Notes under the pieces: model-generated
Told to the model about the DNA's origin: nothing
Database searches by the model: none
What the model saw: only the letters and a program-made list of their open reading frames with translations
In this document: positions 26,620 to 34,284 of the stretch, in pieces
How the letters are laid out: the number at the start of each line of letters is the position of its first letter
Numbering within the stretch: position 1 is the first letter of the stretch
Made by a program: the position numbers and the translations under genes
Assembly (NCBI GenBank): GCA_016721945.1
Contig: JADKHC010000007.1
Span: 62,001-126,000 of the forward strand
Source of the DNA: Verrucomicrobiota bacterium
Lineage (GTDB): Bacteria; Verrucomicrobiota; Verrucomicrobiia; Opitutales; Opitutaceae
Direction of reading: 5' to 3'
DNA length: 64,000 nt

Positions 26620-27390
26620 ATGAAAAAAACTGTACTTATCTTTGCCGCTCTTGCGGTTGCTGGCGTCACTTACGCCGCTGATAATGTCAATGTTACAACG
26701 AAGCCTTCGTACTCTGTGACGAGCGACTTTTCCTATACTTCGGAGTACGTCTTCCGCGGTGTGAAATATTCGAATGCAGCCTTCCAAGGTTCTATCGAAG
26801 TTGGCCAGGACGACGTTCGCGTCGGTATCTGGACTTCCCAGCCGATGAACTCGAAGGGCTATGCGAACGAGACCGATTTCTACGCTGGCTACAAAGTGAA
26901 GCTGGATCGCGATCTCACCGCTGACTTCGTTGCAACCTACTATTATTACCCAGAGTCCAACTCTGATCTGAATCAAACGCACCATACCTACGAGCTCGGC
27001 GTTGGTGGTACCTACGATCTCGGTGGTCTGAACCCTGGCTTTGCCGGTGTCTCCACCAGCCTCTACTACTACTACGACTTCCGCCTCAAGGCTCAGACCG
27101 TTCAGCTCTCGTTTGGCTACAGCCTCCCGTTGACGGATTTCGGCACTTCGCTGGATTTCAGCGTCTTTGGTGGCAATGTTTCCATGCACGACATTGCTCC
27201 TGATGCCGAAGGCACAGCGATCAAGGAAGCCTACACCTACTACGGTATCGGCGTGAACATCCCTTACAAGCTGGCTGAAAACGCCCAGATTCACATCGGC
27301 GCGAGCTACTCGTCCCACGACAAGTTGTTCAACGGTGTGAACCCGAAGCAGACCCTCGCGGTCAATGCCGGCCTGACCATCGGTTTCTAA
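26620..27390 (+). CDS. TorF-family putative porin
   Basis: A 256-aa outer-membrane protein. The signal peptide MKKTVLIFAALAVAGVTYAA is followed by a beta-rich barrel with the family opening SDFSYTSEYVFRGVKYS and alternating aromatic strands (ATYYYYPES, STSLYYYYDFRL), ending LAVNAGLTIGF with terminal Phe. The family (TorF/outer-membrane porin-like) is known mainly by sequence. Codon use is strongly biased, which suggests high expression, and a strong terminator follows. Confidence 0.85.
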   Translation: MKKTVLIFAALAVAGVTYAADNVNVTTKPSYSVTSDFSYTSEYVFRGVKYSNAAFQGSIEVGQDDVRVGIWTSQPMNSKGYANETDFYAGYKVKLDRDLTADFVATYYYYPESNSDLNQTHHTYELGVGGTYDLGGLNPGFAGVSTSLYYYYDFRLKAQTVQLSFGYSLPLTDFGTSLDFSVFGGNVSMHDIAPDAEGTAIKEAYTYYGIGVNIPYKLAENAQIHIGASYSSHDKLFNGVNPKQTLAVNAGLTIGF

Positions 27391-27422
27391 TCGATTATCG
27401 TACTTGCGATTCATTCATTTCG

Positions 27423-27455
27423 ACCCGCCCCATGCATTGGGGCGGGTTTTCTTTT
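27423..27455 (+). terminator. Rho-independent terminator of the TorF porin gene
   Basis: A ten-bp perfect stem ACCCGCCCCA / TGGGGCGGGT (27423-27447) is followed by TTTTCTTTT. Confidence 0.92.
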
Positions 27456-27535
27456 CCCCCAGCGAATTTAGATTCTGTGCAAATGCGTGTTGACAGCCCT
27501 TTTTTAACCCCTAGCTGTTGACCCCTTTTCCTTTC

Positions 27536-27962
27536 ATGAAAACGTTCCTCGCCAAAAAAGAGACGGTCCAACCCAAGTGGTATCTTATCGATGCCGAGGG
27601 TATGGTGCTCGGTCGTCTCGCGGTCAAAGCCGCCAACATCATCCGCGGCCGCAATAAAGCTTCCTACACCCCGCACGTTGATACCGGTGACTACGTCGTC
27701 ATCATCAATGCGGAGAAAGTCGTCCTCACCGGCAAGAAAGAGGAAAAGAACGAATACATGTTCTTCTCCGGTTTCGTCGGTGGTGAGCCGCCGTTCGCTC
27801 AAGCTCATGCGCGAGCGTCATCCCGAATTTATCCTCACGCACGCCGTCAAAGGCATGCTTCCCAAAAATCGCCTCGCTGCGAAAATGCTGACCAAGCTAC
27901 GCGTCTTCAAGGGCGCGACACACACGCACGAAGCGCAGAACCCCGTTAAGATTTCCGCCTGA
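27536..27962 (+). CDS. rplM: 50S ribosomal protein L13, frame interrupted near 27785
   Basis: A primary-binding protein of the large ribosomal subunit. ATG 27536 gives the usual MKTFLAKKETVQPKWYLID opening, then GRLAVKAANIIRGRNKASY and DYVVIINAEKVVLTGKK. After FSGFVGGE the frame must change: the next conserved part, LMRERHPEF followed by ILTHAVKGMLPKNRLAAKML and EAQNPVKISA, lies in another frame ending at 27962. GGE-SRRSL would be restored by two extra bases (for example GAAAGC instead of GAGC) at 27785. A broken rplM is not expected in a living cell, so this marks a sequence error. It is followed 11 bp later by rpsI, the standard L13-S9 operon. Confidence 0.9.
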
Positions 27963-27973
27963 ACGAGCATCCC

Positions 27974-28372
27974 ATGAGCGCTGACAAAGCTATTTTCACC
28001 GGCACTGGCCGCCGCAAGACCTCCACCGCCCGTATTCGCATCGTCGAAGGCACGGGCAAACTCATGGTCAACGACCGCGAGTTTGAAGATTATTTCTCTC
28101 ACGAGAATTTCGCCAAGCAGGCTTACGCCCCGCTGCTCACCGTTGAGATGCGCGAAAAGATCGACGTCGTCGCCAACGTATCCGGTGGCGGAGTCGCCGG
28201 CCAAGCGGGTGCAGTCGCTCACGGCATCGCTCGTGCGCTGCAGAAGCTGAACGCCGAGCTGCGTCCGGCCCTCAAGAAAGCAGGACACATCAAGCGTGAT
28301 CCTCGCGAAAAAGAACGCAAAAAGCCCGGCCAGCCCGGCGCCCGCAAGCGCTTCCAGTTCTCGAAGCGCTGA
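27974..28372 (+). CDS. rpsI: 30S ribosomal protein S9
   Basis: A 132-aa small-subunit protein whose C-terminal tail reaches the P-site tRNA. It shows the conserved FTGTGRRKTSTARIRI opening, then NVSGGGVAGQAGAVAHGIAR, LKKAGHIKRDPREKERKK and the basic ending ARKRFQFSKR. It is the second gene of the rplM-rpsI operon and is followed by its terminator. Confidence 0.96.
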   Translation: MSADKAIFTGTGRRKTSTARIRIVEGTGKLMVNDREFEDYFSHENFAKQAYAPLLTVEMREKIDVVANVSGGGVAGQAGAVAHGIARALQKLNAELRPALKKAGHIKRDPREKERKKPGQPGARKRFQFSKR

Positions 28373-28402
28373 TCCATTCGGACGCTCCGCCAGATTTTCA
28401 AG

Positions 28403-28431
28403 GCCGCCTTTTTCAAGGCGGCTTTTTTTGT
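28403..28431 (+). terminator. Rho-independent terminator of rplM-rpsI
   Basis: GCCGCCTT (28403-28410) pairs with AAGGCGGC (28415-28422) with a 4-nt loop, followed by seven T residues, 30 bp after the rpsI stop. Confidence 0.93.
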
Positions 28432-28443
28432 TTTCTGAAAATT

Positions 28444-28552
28444 TGAACCGTGAATGCACGCCAATGAACGCGAATTTTTGAAATGCCGGTTTCGACAGAT
28501 CCATTTCCGGTCTGGATTTATTAGCGTTCATTAGCGTTCATTAGCGGTTCAC
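28444..28552. repeat. Palindromic repeat, GCTAAT family
   Basis: The left arm TGAACCGTGAATGCACGCCA (from 28444) and the right arm, which contains three tandem units of ATTAGCGTTC and ends GCGGTTCA at 28552, pair over about 32 bp with scattered mismatches. Internal 11-bp periodicity (AATGAACGC / GCGTTCATT) is clear. It is related to the inverted repeat at 2693-2820. It sits between the rpsI terminator and argC. Confidence 0.7.
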
Positions 28553-28578
28553 TAAAAAACAATTTCACTCCTCTCACT

Positions 28579-29601
28579 ATGAAAGTCGGCATCATCGGCG
28601 CGTCGGGCTATTCCGGCGAACTTCTCGTAAAACTTCTCCTGTCGCATCCGCAAGTTACCCTCGCGGCCGTGACGTCCCGCTCACAAGTGGGCAAGCCGCT
28701 CGCGCAGGTTATTCCCGCGCTGCGTGGCGCTGACCGTGGTTTGAAATTCGTCGACTCCGATGCGGCCGCGCTGGCTGCGAGCGATATCGATTTGTTCTTC
28801 CTCGCACTGCCGCACGGTGCTGCCGCTGACTACGCGAAGGTGCTCGTGCCTGCGGGTAAACGGGTCATCGATCTCAGCGCCGATTTTCGTATCAGCGATC
28901 TGAATACGTACGAAAAATACTACGGCAAACATCACGCGCCGGAACTGCTGCCGCAGGCACGTTTCGTTTTGCCTGAGCTCACGCCGACGTCATGGAAAAC
29001 CGAGGCAAAGCTCATCGCTGCGCCTGGTTGTTATCCGACGAGCATTCTGGTTCCGCTTCTGCCGCTGTTGCGGGACGGCATCGTTTCGCGCGAGCACATT
29101 GTTGTGAACTCGTTCAGCGGTGTTAGCGGTGCCGGAAAAAAAGTCGATGAGGCCTACCTCTATTGCGAACGCGCCGAAAGCGCCAAGGCATACGGGCTCG
29201 TCAAACACCGGCACCTCGCCGAAGTCGAAGAGCAGCTCACGCTGCACACAGGCGCTCCGACCATTCTCCAGTTTAATCCGCACCTTGCTCCGATGCGGCG
29301 CGGCATTGCGACGACGATCACGGTGCCCGCAGTGAATCCGTCCATCGATGCCCTTTATGCTTCGTGGAAATCCACGTATGCGAATCGGCCCTTCGTCCAG
29401 ATTTTGCCGACGGGCGAGACGCCGGACACGGCTTACGTTGTCGGTACGAACCGTGTCGACATCTCGGCGGTGTTCGATCCGCGCACAAAGAATTTCGTGA
29501 TCACTTCGGCTGAAGATAACTTGGTGAAAGGTGCCAGCGGTCAGGCTGTGCAGATCATGAATCTTTGGTGCGGCTTCGACGAGACGGCCGGACTGGTCTG
29601 A
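28579..29601 (+). CDS. argC: N-acetyl-gamma-glutamyl-phosphate reductase
   Basis: NADPH-dependent third step of arginine (ornithine) synthesis. The 340-aa protein has the Rossmann motif GIIGASGYSGELLVKLL at residues 4-20, ALPHGAAADYA, LSADFRI, the active-site APGCYPTS with nucleophile Cys151, FSGVSGAGKK and the later HLAPMRRGIATTITVP. It is the only arg gene here, but its product feeds ornithine, the substrate of the decarboxylase 2.7 kb downstream. Confidence 0.96.
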   Translation: MKVGIIGASGYSGELLVKLLLSHPQVTLAAVTSRSQVGKPLAQVIPALRGADRGLKFVDSDAAALAASDIDLFFLALPHGAAADYAKVLVPAGKRVIDLSADFRISDLNTYEKYYGKHHAPELLPQARFVLPELTPTSWKTEAKLIAAPGCYPTSILVPLLPLLRDGIVSREHIVVNSFSGVSGAGKKVDEAYLYCERAESAKAYGLVKHRHLAEVEEQLTLHTGAPTILQFNPHLAPMRRGIATTITVPAVNPSIDALYASWKSTYANRPFVQILPTGETPDTAYVVGTNRVDISAVFDPRTKNFVITSAEDNLVKGASGQAVQIMNLWCGFDETAGLV

Positions 29602-29801
29602 GTTTCGTCGACTCGCGCTGACACTGAATTGTAACAATCGCGTCCCACCATGGGCGCGATCACGTCTTCCTGTGTTTTCCCTCGGGAAACTGCTTGTCAG
29701 GCGCGCAGGTTTCCACACTGCTCGTGGCTCAGTTTCGTGAATTGCCCGAAAATTCGTTTCGCGTAAGTTTCAACGAACCAACACCTAACTCCAAGGAAAT
29801 C

Positions 29802-31259
29802 ATGTTAGCCTTCGACAAAAAAATCCTCTTCATCGGCTACGGCGCCGTAGCTGAATGTACGCTTCCGATTCTTTTCAAGCACATCAAAGTGCCGGCAAAG
29901 AACGTCACGGTCATGGACTTCGAAGACCGCAAGGAGAAGCTGAAGAAGTGGACGTCGAAGGGAGTGCGTTTCGTGAAGGATCGTGTGACCGAGGAAAACC
30001 TCGGCAAGATTCTCGCGAAGCACGTTGGCAGCGGCGATATCATCATCGATCTCGCATGGAATATCGACGCGGTGGAAATCCTTACGTGGTGTCACGAGAA
30101 TGGCGTTCGTTACATCAACACCTCAGTCGAGGTGTGGGACCCATACTTGGGAATGCCTGATGACAAGCCGACGACCAAGACGCTTTACTGGCGCCACATG
30201 AATCTGCGTCGGATGCAGAAGGCGTGGAAAACCAAGGGGCCGACCGCTGTCCTCGAACACGGTGCGAATCCTGGTTTGATTTCGCATTTCACCAAGCAGG
30301 GCTTGATCGATATTGGTAACAGCTTGATTGCCGATAAAAAGCTTACCGGCAAAAAAGCCGAAGAGGTTGCGCAACTCATCAAGGACCGCACGTTCAATGT
30401 CCTCGCGCAGAAAATCGGCGTGAAGGTTATTCACGTTTCCGAGCGCGACACGCAGGTTACCGATCAGCCGAAACAGATCGGCGAATTCGTCAACACCTGG
30501 AGCATTGAAGGCTTCCGCGAAGAGGGCGTCACGACGGCCGAGTTGGGTTGGGGTACGCACGAGAAGACGCTCCCCGCTTTTGCTTATCAGCACAAGGAAG
30601 GCCCGAAGAATCAGATTTGTATCGCCCGCATGGGCATGAACACCTGGGTGCGCACGTGGGTGCCGAACTATTCGATACATGGAATGGTTGTCCGTCACGG
30701 TGAGGCCTTCACCATCTCGGACAAGCTCACGGTTTGGGCAAAGGGCAAAGCCGTATATCGCCCCACCGTCCATTACGCTTATTGTCCGTGTGATAGTGCC
30801 ATCGCCTCGCTCAACGAGTTGCGTGGTTACGACTACAAGCTGCAGGATAATCTGCGCATCATGAGCGATGAAATCACAGGCGGTTCCGATATTCTCGGCT
30901 CCCTGCTTCTGGGTCACGACTACAACGCGTGGTGGACCGGTAGCGATCTGAGCATCGAGGAATCCCGCAAGCTCGTCCCGCATCAAAATGCGACGACCAT
31001 GCAGGTCGCGATCTCGGTCACGGCTGCGACGATGTGGATGATCGAAAACCCAGAACAAGGCGTGGTGGTGCCCGACGAACTCCCGCACGACTACATTCTG
31101 GACATCGCGAAACCTTATCTCGGCAAGTTCATCTCGAAGTCGTCTGACTGGACTCCGCTGCGCGATTACAAGAACGCGTTCAAGGGGTATAATAAGCCTG
31201 ACCTCGATCTGAAGGATCCGTGGCAGTTCAAAAACTTCCTCCTACAGGACGGTCGTTGA
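29802..31259 (+). CDS. hss: Homospermidine synthase
   Basis: NAD-dependent enzyme that joins an aminobutyl group from putrescine to a second putrescine, giving sym-homospermidine. At 485 aa it has bacterial HSS length. The Rossmann opening ILFIGYGAVAECTLPILFKH is followed by VMDFEDRKEK, DIIIDLAWNIDAVEIL, YINTSVEVWDPY, AVLEHGANPGLISHF, HVSERDTQVTDQPK and a C-terminal LPHDYILDIAKPYLG, all typical of the saccharopine-dehydrogenase-like HSS group. ATG 29802 has AAGGA six bases upstream; the frame open to 29694 is not needed. It is followed after 87 bp by ornithine decarboxylase, so the two form a polyamine pathway unit. Confidence 0.88.
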   Translation: MLAFDKKILFIGYGAVAECTLPILFKHIKVPAKNVTVMDFEDRKEKLKKWTSKGVRFVKDRVTEENLGKILAKHVGSGDIIIDLAWNIDAVEILTWCHENGVRYINTSVEVWDPYLGMPDDKPTTKTLYWRHMNLRRMQKAWKTKGPTAVLEHGANPGLISHFTKQGLIDIGNSLIADKKLTGKKAEEVAQLIKDRTFNVLAQKIGVKVIHVSERDTQVTDQPKQIGEFVNTWSIEGFREEGVTTAELGWGTHEKTLPAFAYQHKEGPKNQICIARMGMNTWVRTWVPNYSIHGMVVRHGEAFTISDKLTVWAKGKAVYRPTVHYAYCPCDSAIASLNELRGYDYKLQDNLRIMSDEITGGSDILGSLLLGHDYNAWWTGSDLSIEESRKLVPHQNATTMQVAISVTAATMWMIENPEQGVVVPDELPHDYILDIAKPYLGKFISKSSDWTPLRDYKNAFKGYNKPDLDLKDPWQFKNFLLQDGR

Positions 31260-31275
31260 TCTCATTGTTTCCAAA

Positions 31276-31310
31276 CTGCGTGCCGGGCCGGCGTCGCGCA
31301 GTTTTGTTTT
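31276..31310 (+). terminator. Weak terminator-like hairpin between hss and the decarboxylase
   Basis: CTGCG (31276-31280) pairs with CGCAG (31297-31301) around GC-rich inner sequence and is followed by TTTTGTTTT. It may only partly end the hss transcript. Confidence 0.4.
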
Positions 31311-31346
31311 GGCTCGCCGGCCGACCATCATCTAAGAGGTAAAAAT

Positions 31347-32486
31347 ATGATTCCGTTGGCCAAGCTGAAATCGCTCGCAAAAGAACACGGCACACCGCTC
31401 TTCATCATCGATCACGACGAGCTGCGTGCAAACTACCGCCAGTTTAAAAAGTATCTGCCGCGCGTGCAGGTTTACTTTGCGGTCAAGGCGAACTCCGATC
31501 CGGCGATCGTGCGCACGCTCTACAAAGAGGGTGCCAGCTTCGACGTCGCCTCGATGCCGGAGTTCAAAATCGTTTACGAGAACATCAAGCACATGCCGGC
31601 GAAGCAGCGGCAGGATTGGATTTGGGACAAGATCATCTACGCGAACCCGACCAAGCCGACAGATACATTAGAGGAGCTGGATAAGTACAAGCCGCTCGTC
31701 ACCTTCGACAACCTTGAGGAAATCCATAAGATCAAGAAGCACGCGCCGCATGCCGGTCTCGCGCTCCGTCTCAAGGTTCCGAATACAGGCGCGATGGTGG
31801 AGCTCTCATCCAAGTTCGGCGCTTCGCCGGGCGAAGCCGTCGATCTCATTCTTGAGGCGGACCGTCTCGGCCTGACCGTTGAGGGCATCAGCTTCCACGT
31901 CGGCAGCCAGACGACGAATTTCGACAACTATGTGCAGGCGCTCAGCCTCACGGCGAACATCTTCCAAGAGGCAAAAGATCGCGGCTACACCAAGATGAAC
32001 CTCGTCGATATTGGCGGCGGTTTTCCTGCGCCTTACGACTCATCAGTGAAGCCGTTCAAGGAGCTCGCCAAGGTCATCAATTCCGAGATCACTCGTCTCT
32101 TCCCGAAGGAGATCCAGATTCTGGCCGAGCCGGGTCGTTTCTTGGTCGCTACGGCGGGTTACTCGGTGTCTGCAGTCGTCGGCAAGGCCATACGCGACGG
32201 CAAGCCGTGCTACTACATCAACGACGGCGTGTATCACACGTACTCGGGCGTTATTTTCGACCACTGTCATTATCCGATCAAAGCCTTCAAGAAGGGTGCG
32301 ACGCAGATCAGTGCTGTTTTTGGCCCGACCTGCGATGCGCTCGATGTCGTTTCGATGGCGGAAAACTTGCCTGCGCTCGAACGCGGAGATTTCGTGTATA
32401 GCACCAATATTGGTGCATATAGCCACGCTTCTTCGACGTACTTTAACGGTTTCCCACCGGCAAAAGTTGTACACGTAAACGAGTGA
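31347..32486 (+). CDS. Type III PLP-dependent ornithine decarboxylase
   Basis: A 379-aa alanine-racemase-fold decarboxylase. It has the PLP lysine Lys47 in VYFAVKANSDP, EGASFDVASMPE, the phosphate and ring contacts FHVGSQ, VDIGGGFPAPY and LAEPGRFLVATAG, and the interface motif FGPTCDALDVV, whose Cys and Asp bind the substrate in eukaryotic-like ODCs. GPTCD(A/S)LD favours ornithine (or lysine/ornithine) over carboxynorspermidine or diaminopimelate. AGAGG sits ten bases before the ATG. With homospermidine synthase upstream it would supply putrescine. Substrate choice is inferred, not proven. Confidence 0.87.
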   Translation: MIPLAKLKSLAKEHGTPLFIIDHDELRANYRQFKKYLPRVQVYFAVKANSDPAIVRTLYKEGASFDVASMPEFKIVYENIKHMPAKQRQDWIWDKIIYANPTKPTDTLEELDKYKPLVTFDNLEEIHKIKKHAPHAGLALRLKVPNTGAMVELSSKFGASPGEAVDLILEADRLGLTVEGISFHVGSQTTNFDNYVQALSLTANIFQEAKDRGYTKMNLVDIGGGFPAPYDSSVKPFKELAKVINSEITRLFPKEIQILAEPGRFLVATAGYSVSAVVGKAIRDGKPCYYINDGVYHTYSGVIFDHCHYPIKAFKKGATQISAVFGPTCDALDVVSMAENLPALERGDFVYSTNIGAYSHASSTYFNGFPPAKVVHVNE

Positions 32487-32547
32487 CGCGGGCCTGAGGT
32501 CGGCGTTATTCGCTCTGGGACGAATATCTCGAAGCGGCTTTCTTCGG

Positions 32548-32703
32548 CTTAGCCGTAACGATGCAGTAGAGGGTGGAGCCCGTTGTCTCTAACGGGCTGG
32601 TTTGGTAGCGACTTCGATCAAGCCCGATGGGGACATCGGGCTCCACCTTCTGCACAGCGCTCCTCGCTGGATATTGTGCTTCAACTGCATCGTTCCGGCT
32701 TAG
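32548..32703 (+). repeat. Miniature inverted-repeat element, copy C (most complete)
   Basis: 156 bp. Termini CTTAGCCGTAACGATGCAG and CTGCATCGTTCCGGCTTAG are inverted repeats with two mismatches. Two internal hairpins: GGAGCCCGTTGTCTCTAACGGGCT, and AGCCCGATGGGGACATCGGGCT. This copy serves as the reference for A, B and the three shorter copies inside the lipoprotein genes. Confidence 0.8.
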
Positions 32704-32705
32704 GT

Positions 32706-32757
32706 TGGAGGCGCGGTGCCCTCACCGCGCATGGCCGACGAGGGCGTCGGCCCTCCA
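32706..32757. repeat. Second palindromic module, copy 2
   Basis: TGGAGGCGCGGTGCCCTCACCGCGC plus GGCCGACGAGGGCGTCGGCC and CTCCA: the same unit as 12913-12964, inverted. It directly adjoins copy C of the miniature element. Confidence 0.7.
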
Positions 32758-33130
32758 TCTTCAAGCAAATCGGGAGAATATCTTTCTCTTACAATTTTCT
32801 GAAATGCTCCGGAGTATATTGCTCCGGAATCTTAACTTCGTAGCGCGAACAAGCTTCGGCCCGCACTTCCGGTGCGGGCTTTTTCTTGGGGCTTGAGCTT
32901 TGGCGATGAGTTCGCAGGGGGCGTTTTTTCTGAAATAGGCCCGACAAAGCTCTCGGGGAAATCGGAAGTAGGGTGGCGGCAAAATTTGCCCCAGGGTATA
33001 GGCCTCAGGTGGAAACCGGGAGTAGTGTTGGGTTGTTGGCTTAAAAAACTAATTTAAGTGTAACTCAATTAAGAGTTAACGTGAGCGTCGGAGGCTCTGG
33101 CATCGGCTTTGCATATTCAGCGTTTGCTGC
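32758..33130. other. Intergenic before flhB
   Basis: It holds a CTCCGGA.../...GCTCCGGAA stem around 32806-32830, the terminator at 32861, and DNA leading to flhB. A GCATATTCAG...TGCATGTC stretch before flhB could include its promoter but no clear consensus was found. No gene is supported. Confidence 0.35.
32861..32886 (+). terminator. Rho-independent terminator
   Basis: GCCCGCAC (32861-32868) pairs with GTGCGGGC (32874-32881), 5-nt loop, then TTTTT. It lies 375 bp beyond the decarboxylase stop, probably ending that transcript before the flagellar genes. Confidence 0.75.
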
Positions 33131-34267
33131 ATGTCAGACGTCGACCAAGATTCCAAAACTGAGCTTCCGACCGAGAAACATCTGTCGGAAGCTCACGAGA
33201 AAGGCCAGTTCGCCAAGTCCCCGGAAATCTCCGTGGTGGCGATGCTGGCGGCGACGTTGGTGGCTCTTTCGCTGACTTTGGGCACTGCGGTGCACGATGT
33301 CGGTTCGTTGGCGGTGAATATATTCTCGCAGCTTCACTCGATCCAGCTCGTGAACAGCACCATGCCATCGCAAGTGGCTGATATTCTCATCGTAATCGGC
33401 AAGGCCTTATTGCCGATCATCGGCGCCGCAGTGGTGGCCGCCTTGGTCTCGGGCGGCTTGCAAAGCGGGTTCCGCTTCACGCCTGAGGTGATCGGTTTAC
33501 GCTTCGAGAATCTCAATCCAGCGTCGGGTTTTCAAAAGCATGTTTCTAAAGCGGTTCTGGTTCGCTCCGGCGTAGATCTGTTGAAACTTGTATGTATCGG
33601 GATGGTTCTCTGGGTGGCGGCGCGCGGGTTGTTCCGCGATCCGCTTTTCTCCGCGCCGGTCGAGGCCGCATATCTCGGGCAGTTTCTTCGCACTGCGACG
33701 ATGACGTTTCTTTCGCGGTTAATCCTGATGTTAGGTGTAATTGCGGCGATTAGTTACTTTTACGAGTTGTACAAATCGCGGCGCGATCTGATGATGACAC
33801 GCCAAGAGGTTAAAGAGGAGGGCAAGCAAGCTGAGGGCGATGGGTTAGTGAAAAACGCGATGCGTCGCATGGCCCGTCGGCTCGTGCAAAAGCAGATGTT
33901 GGCCAATGTGCCTACGGCTGACGTCATCGTGACCAACCCCACTCACTATGCCGTGGCCCTCAAATACGAACGCGGACGCGATAAGGCTCCCGTTATTTTG
34001 GCCAAAGGCGAAAACCAGTTTGCCCGCCGCATCAAAGCCCTCGCGGCCGAACATGGTGTGCCCATGATCGAAAACAAGCCGGTGGCTCGTATGCTCTACG
34101 CACTTGGGCGGGTCGATGAACCGATTCCCTCCGAGCTCTACCAGGCCGTGGCTGAGATCCTGGCCTTCGTGTATCGGACCCATCGATACTATTTCTATCG
34201 CTTGAAATCCCGCCGGGCCGAGGCAGCAACCGCCGCTGTCAACGTCGAGGCGCAAACCGAATTTTAA
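33131..34267 (+). CDS. flhB: Flagellar export apparatus protein FlhB
   Basis: The substrate-specificity switch of the flagellar type III export gate in the inner membrane. The 378-aa protein has the N-terminal TELPTEKHLSEAHEKGQFAK signature and four transmembrane segments (about residues 33-215), then the cytoplasmic linker SRRDLMMTRQEVKEEGKQAEGD. The autocleavage site NPTHYAVALKY follows, with Asn269-Pro270, and then APVILAKGENQFA. It starts the flhB-flhA-flhF cluster (17 bp to flhA). Confidence 0.96.
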   Translation: MSDVDQDSKTELPTEKHLSEAHEKGQFAKSPEISVVAMLAATLVALSLTLGTAVHDVGSLAVNIFSQLHSIQLVNSTMPSQVADILIVIGKALLPIIGAAVVAALVSGGLQSGFRFTPEVIGLRFENLNPASGFQKHVSKAVLVRSGVDLLKLVCIGMVLWVAARGLFRDPLFSAPVEAAYLGQFLRTATMTFLSRLILMLGVIAAISYFYELYKSRRDLMMTRQEVKEEGKQAEGDGLVKNAMRRMARRLVQKQMLANVPTADVIVTNPTHYAVALKYERGRDKAPVILAKGENQFARRIKALAAEHGVPMIENKPVARMLYALGRVDEPIPSELYQAVAEILAFVYRTHRYYFYRLKSRRAEAATAAVNVEAQTEF

Positions 34268-34284
34268 TCCCCAGCCATTTCCCC

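Noticed and set aside
30123..31088. 321-aa minus-strand frame opposite homospermidine synthase
   Set aside because: Shadow frame; the plus strand holds a complete known enzyme.
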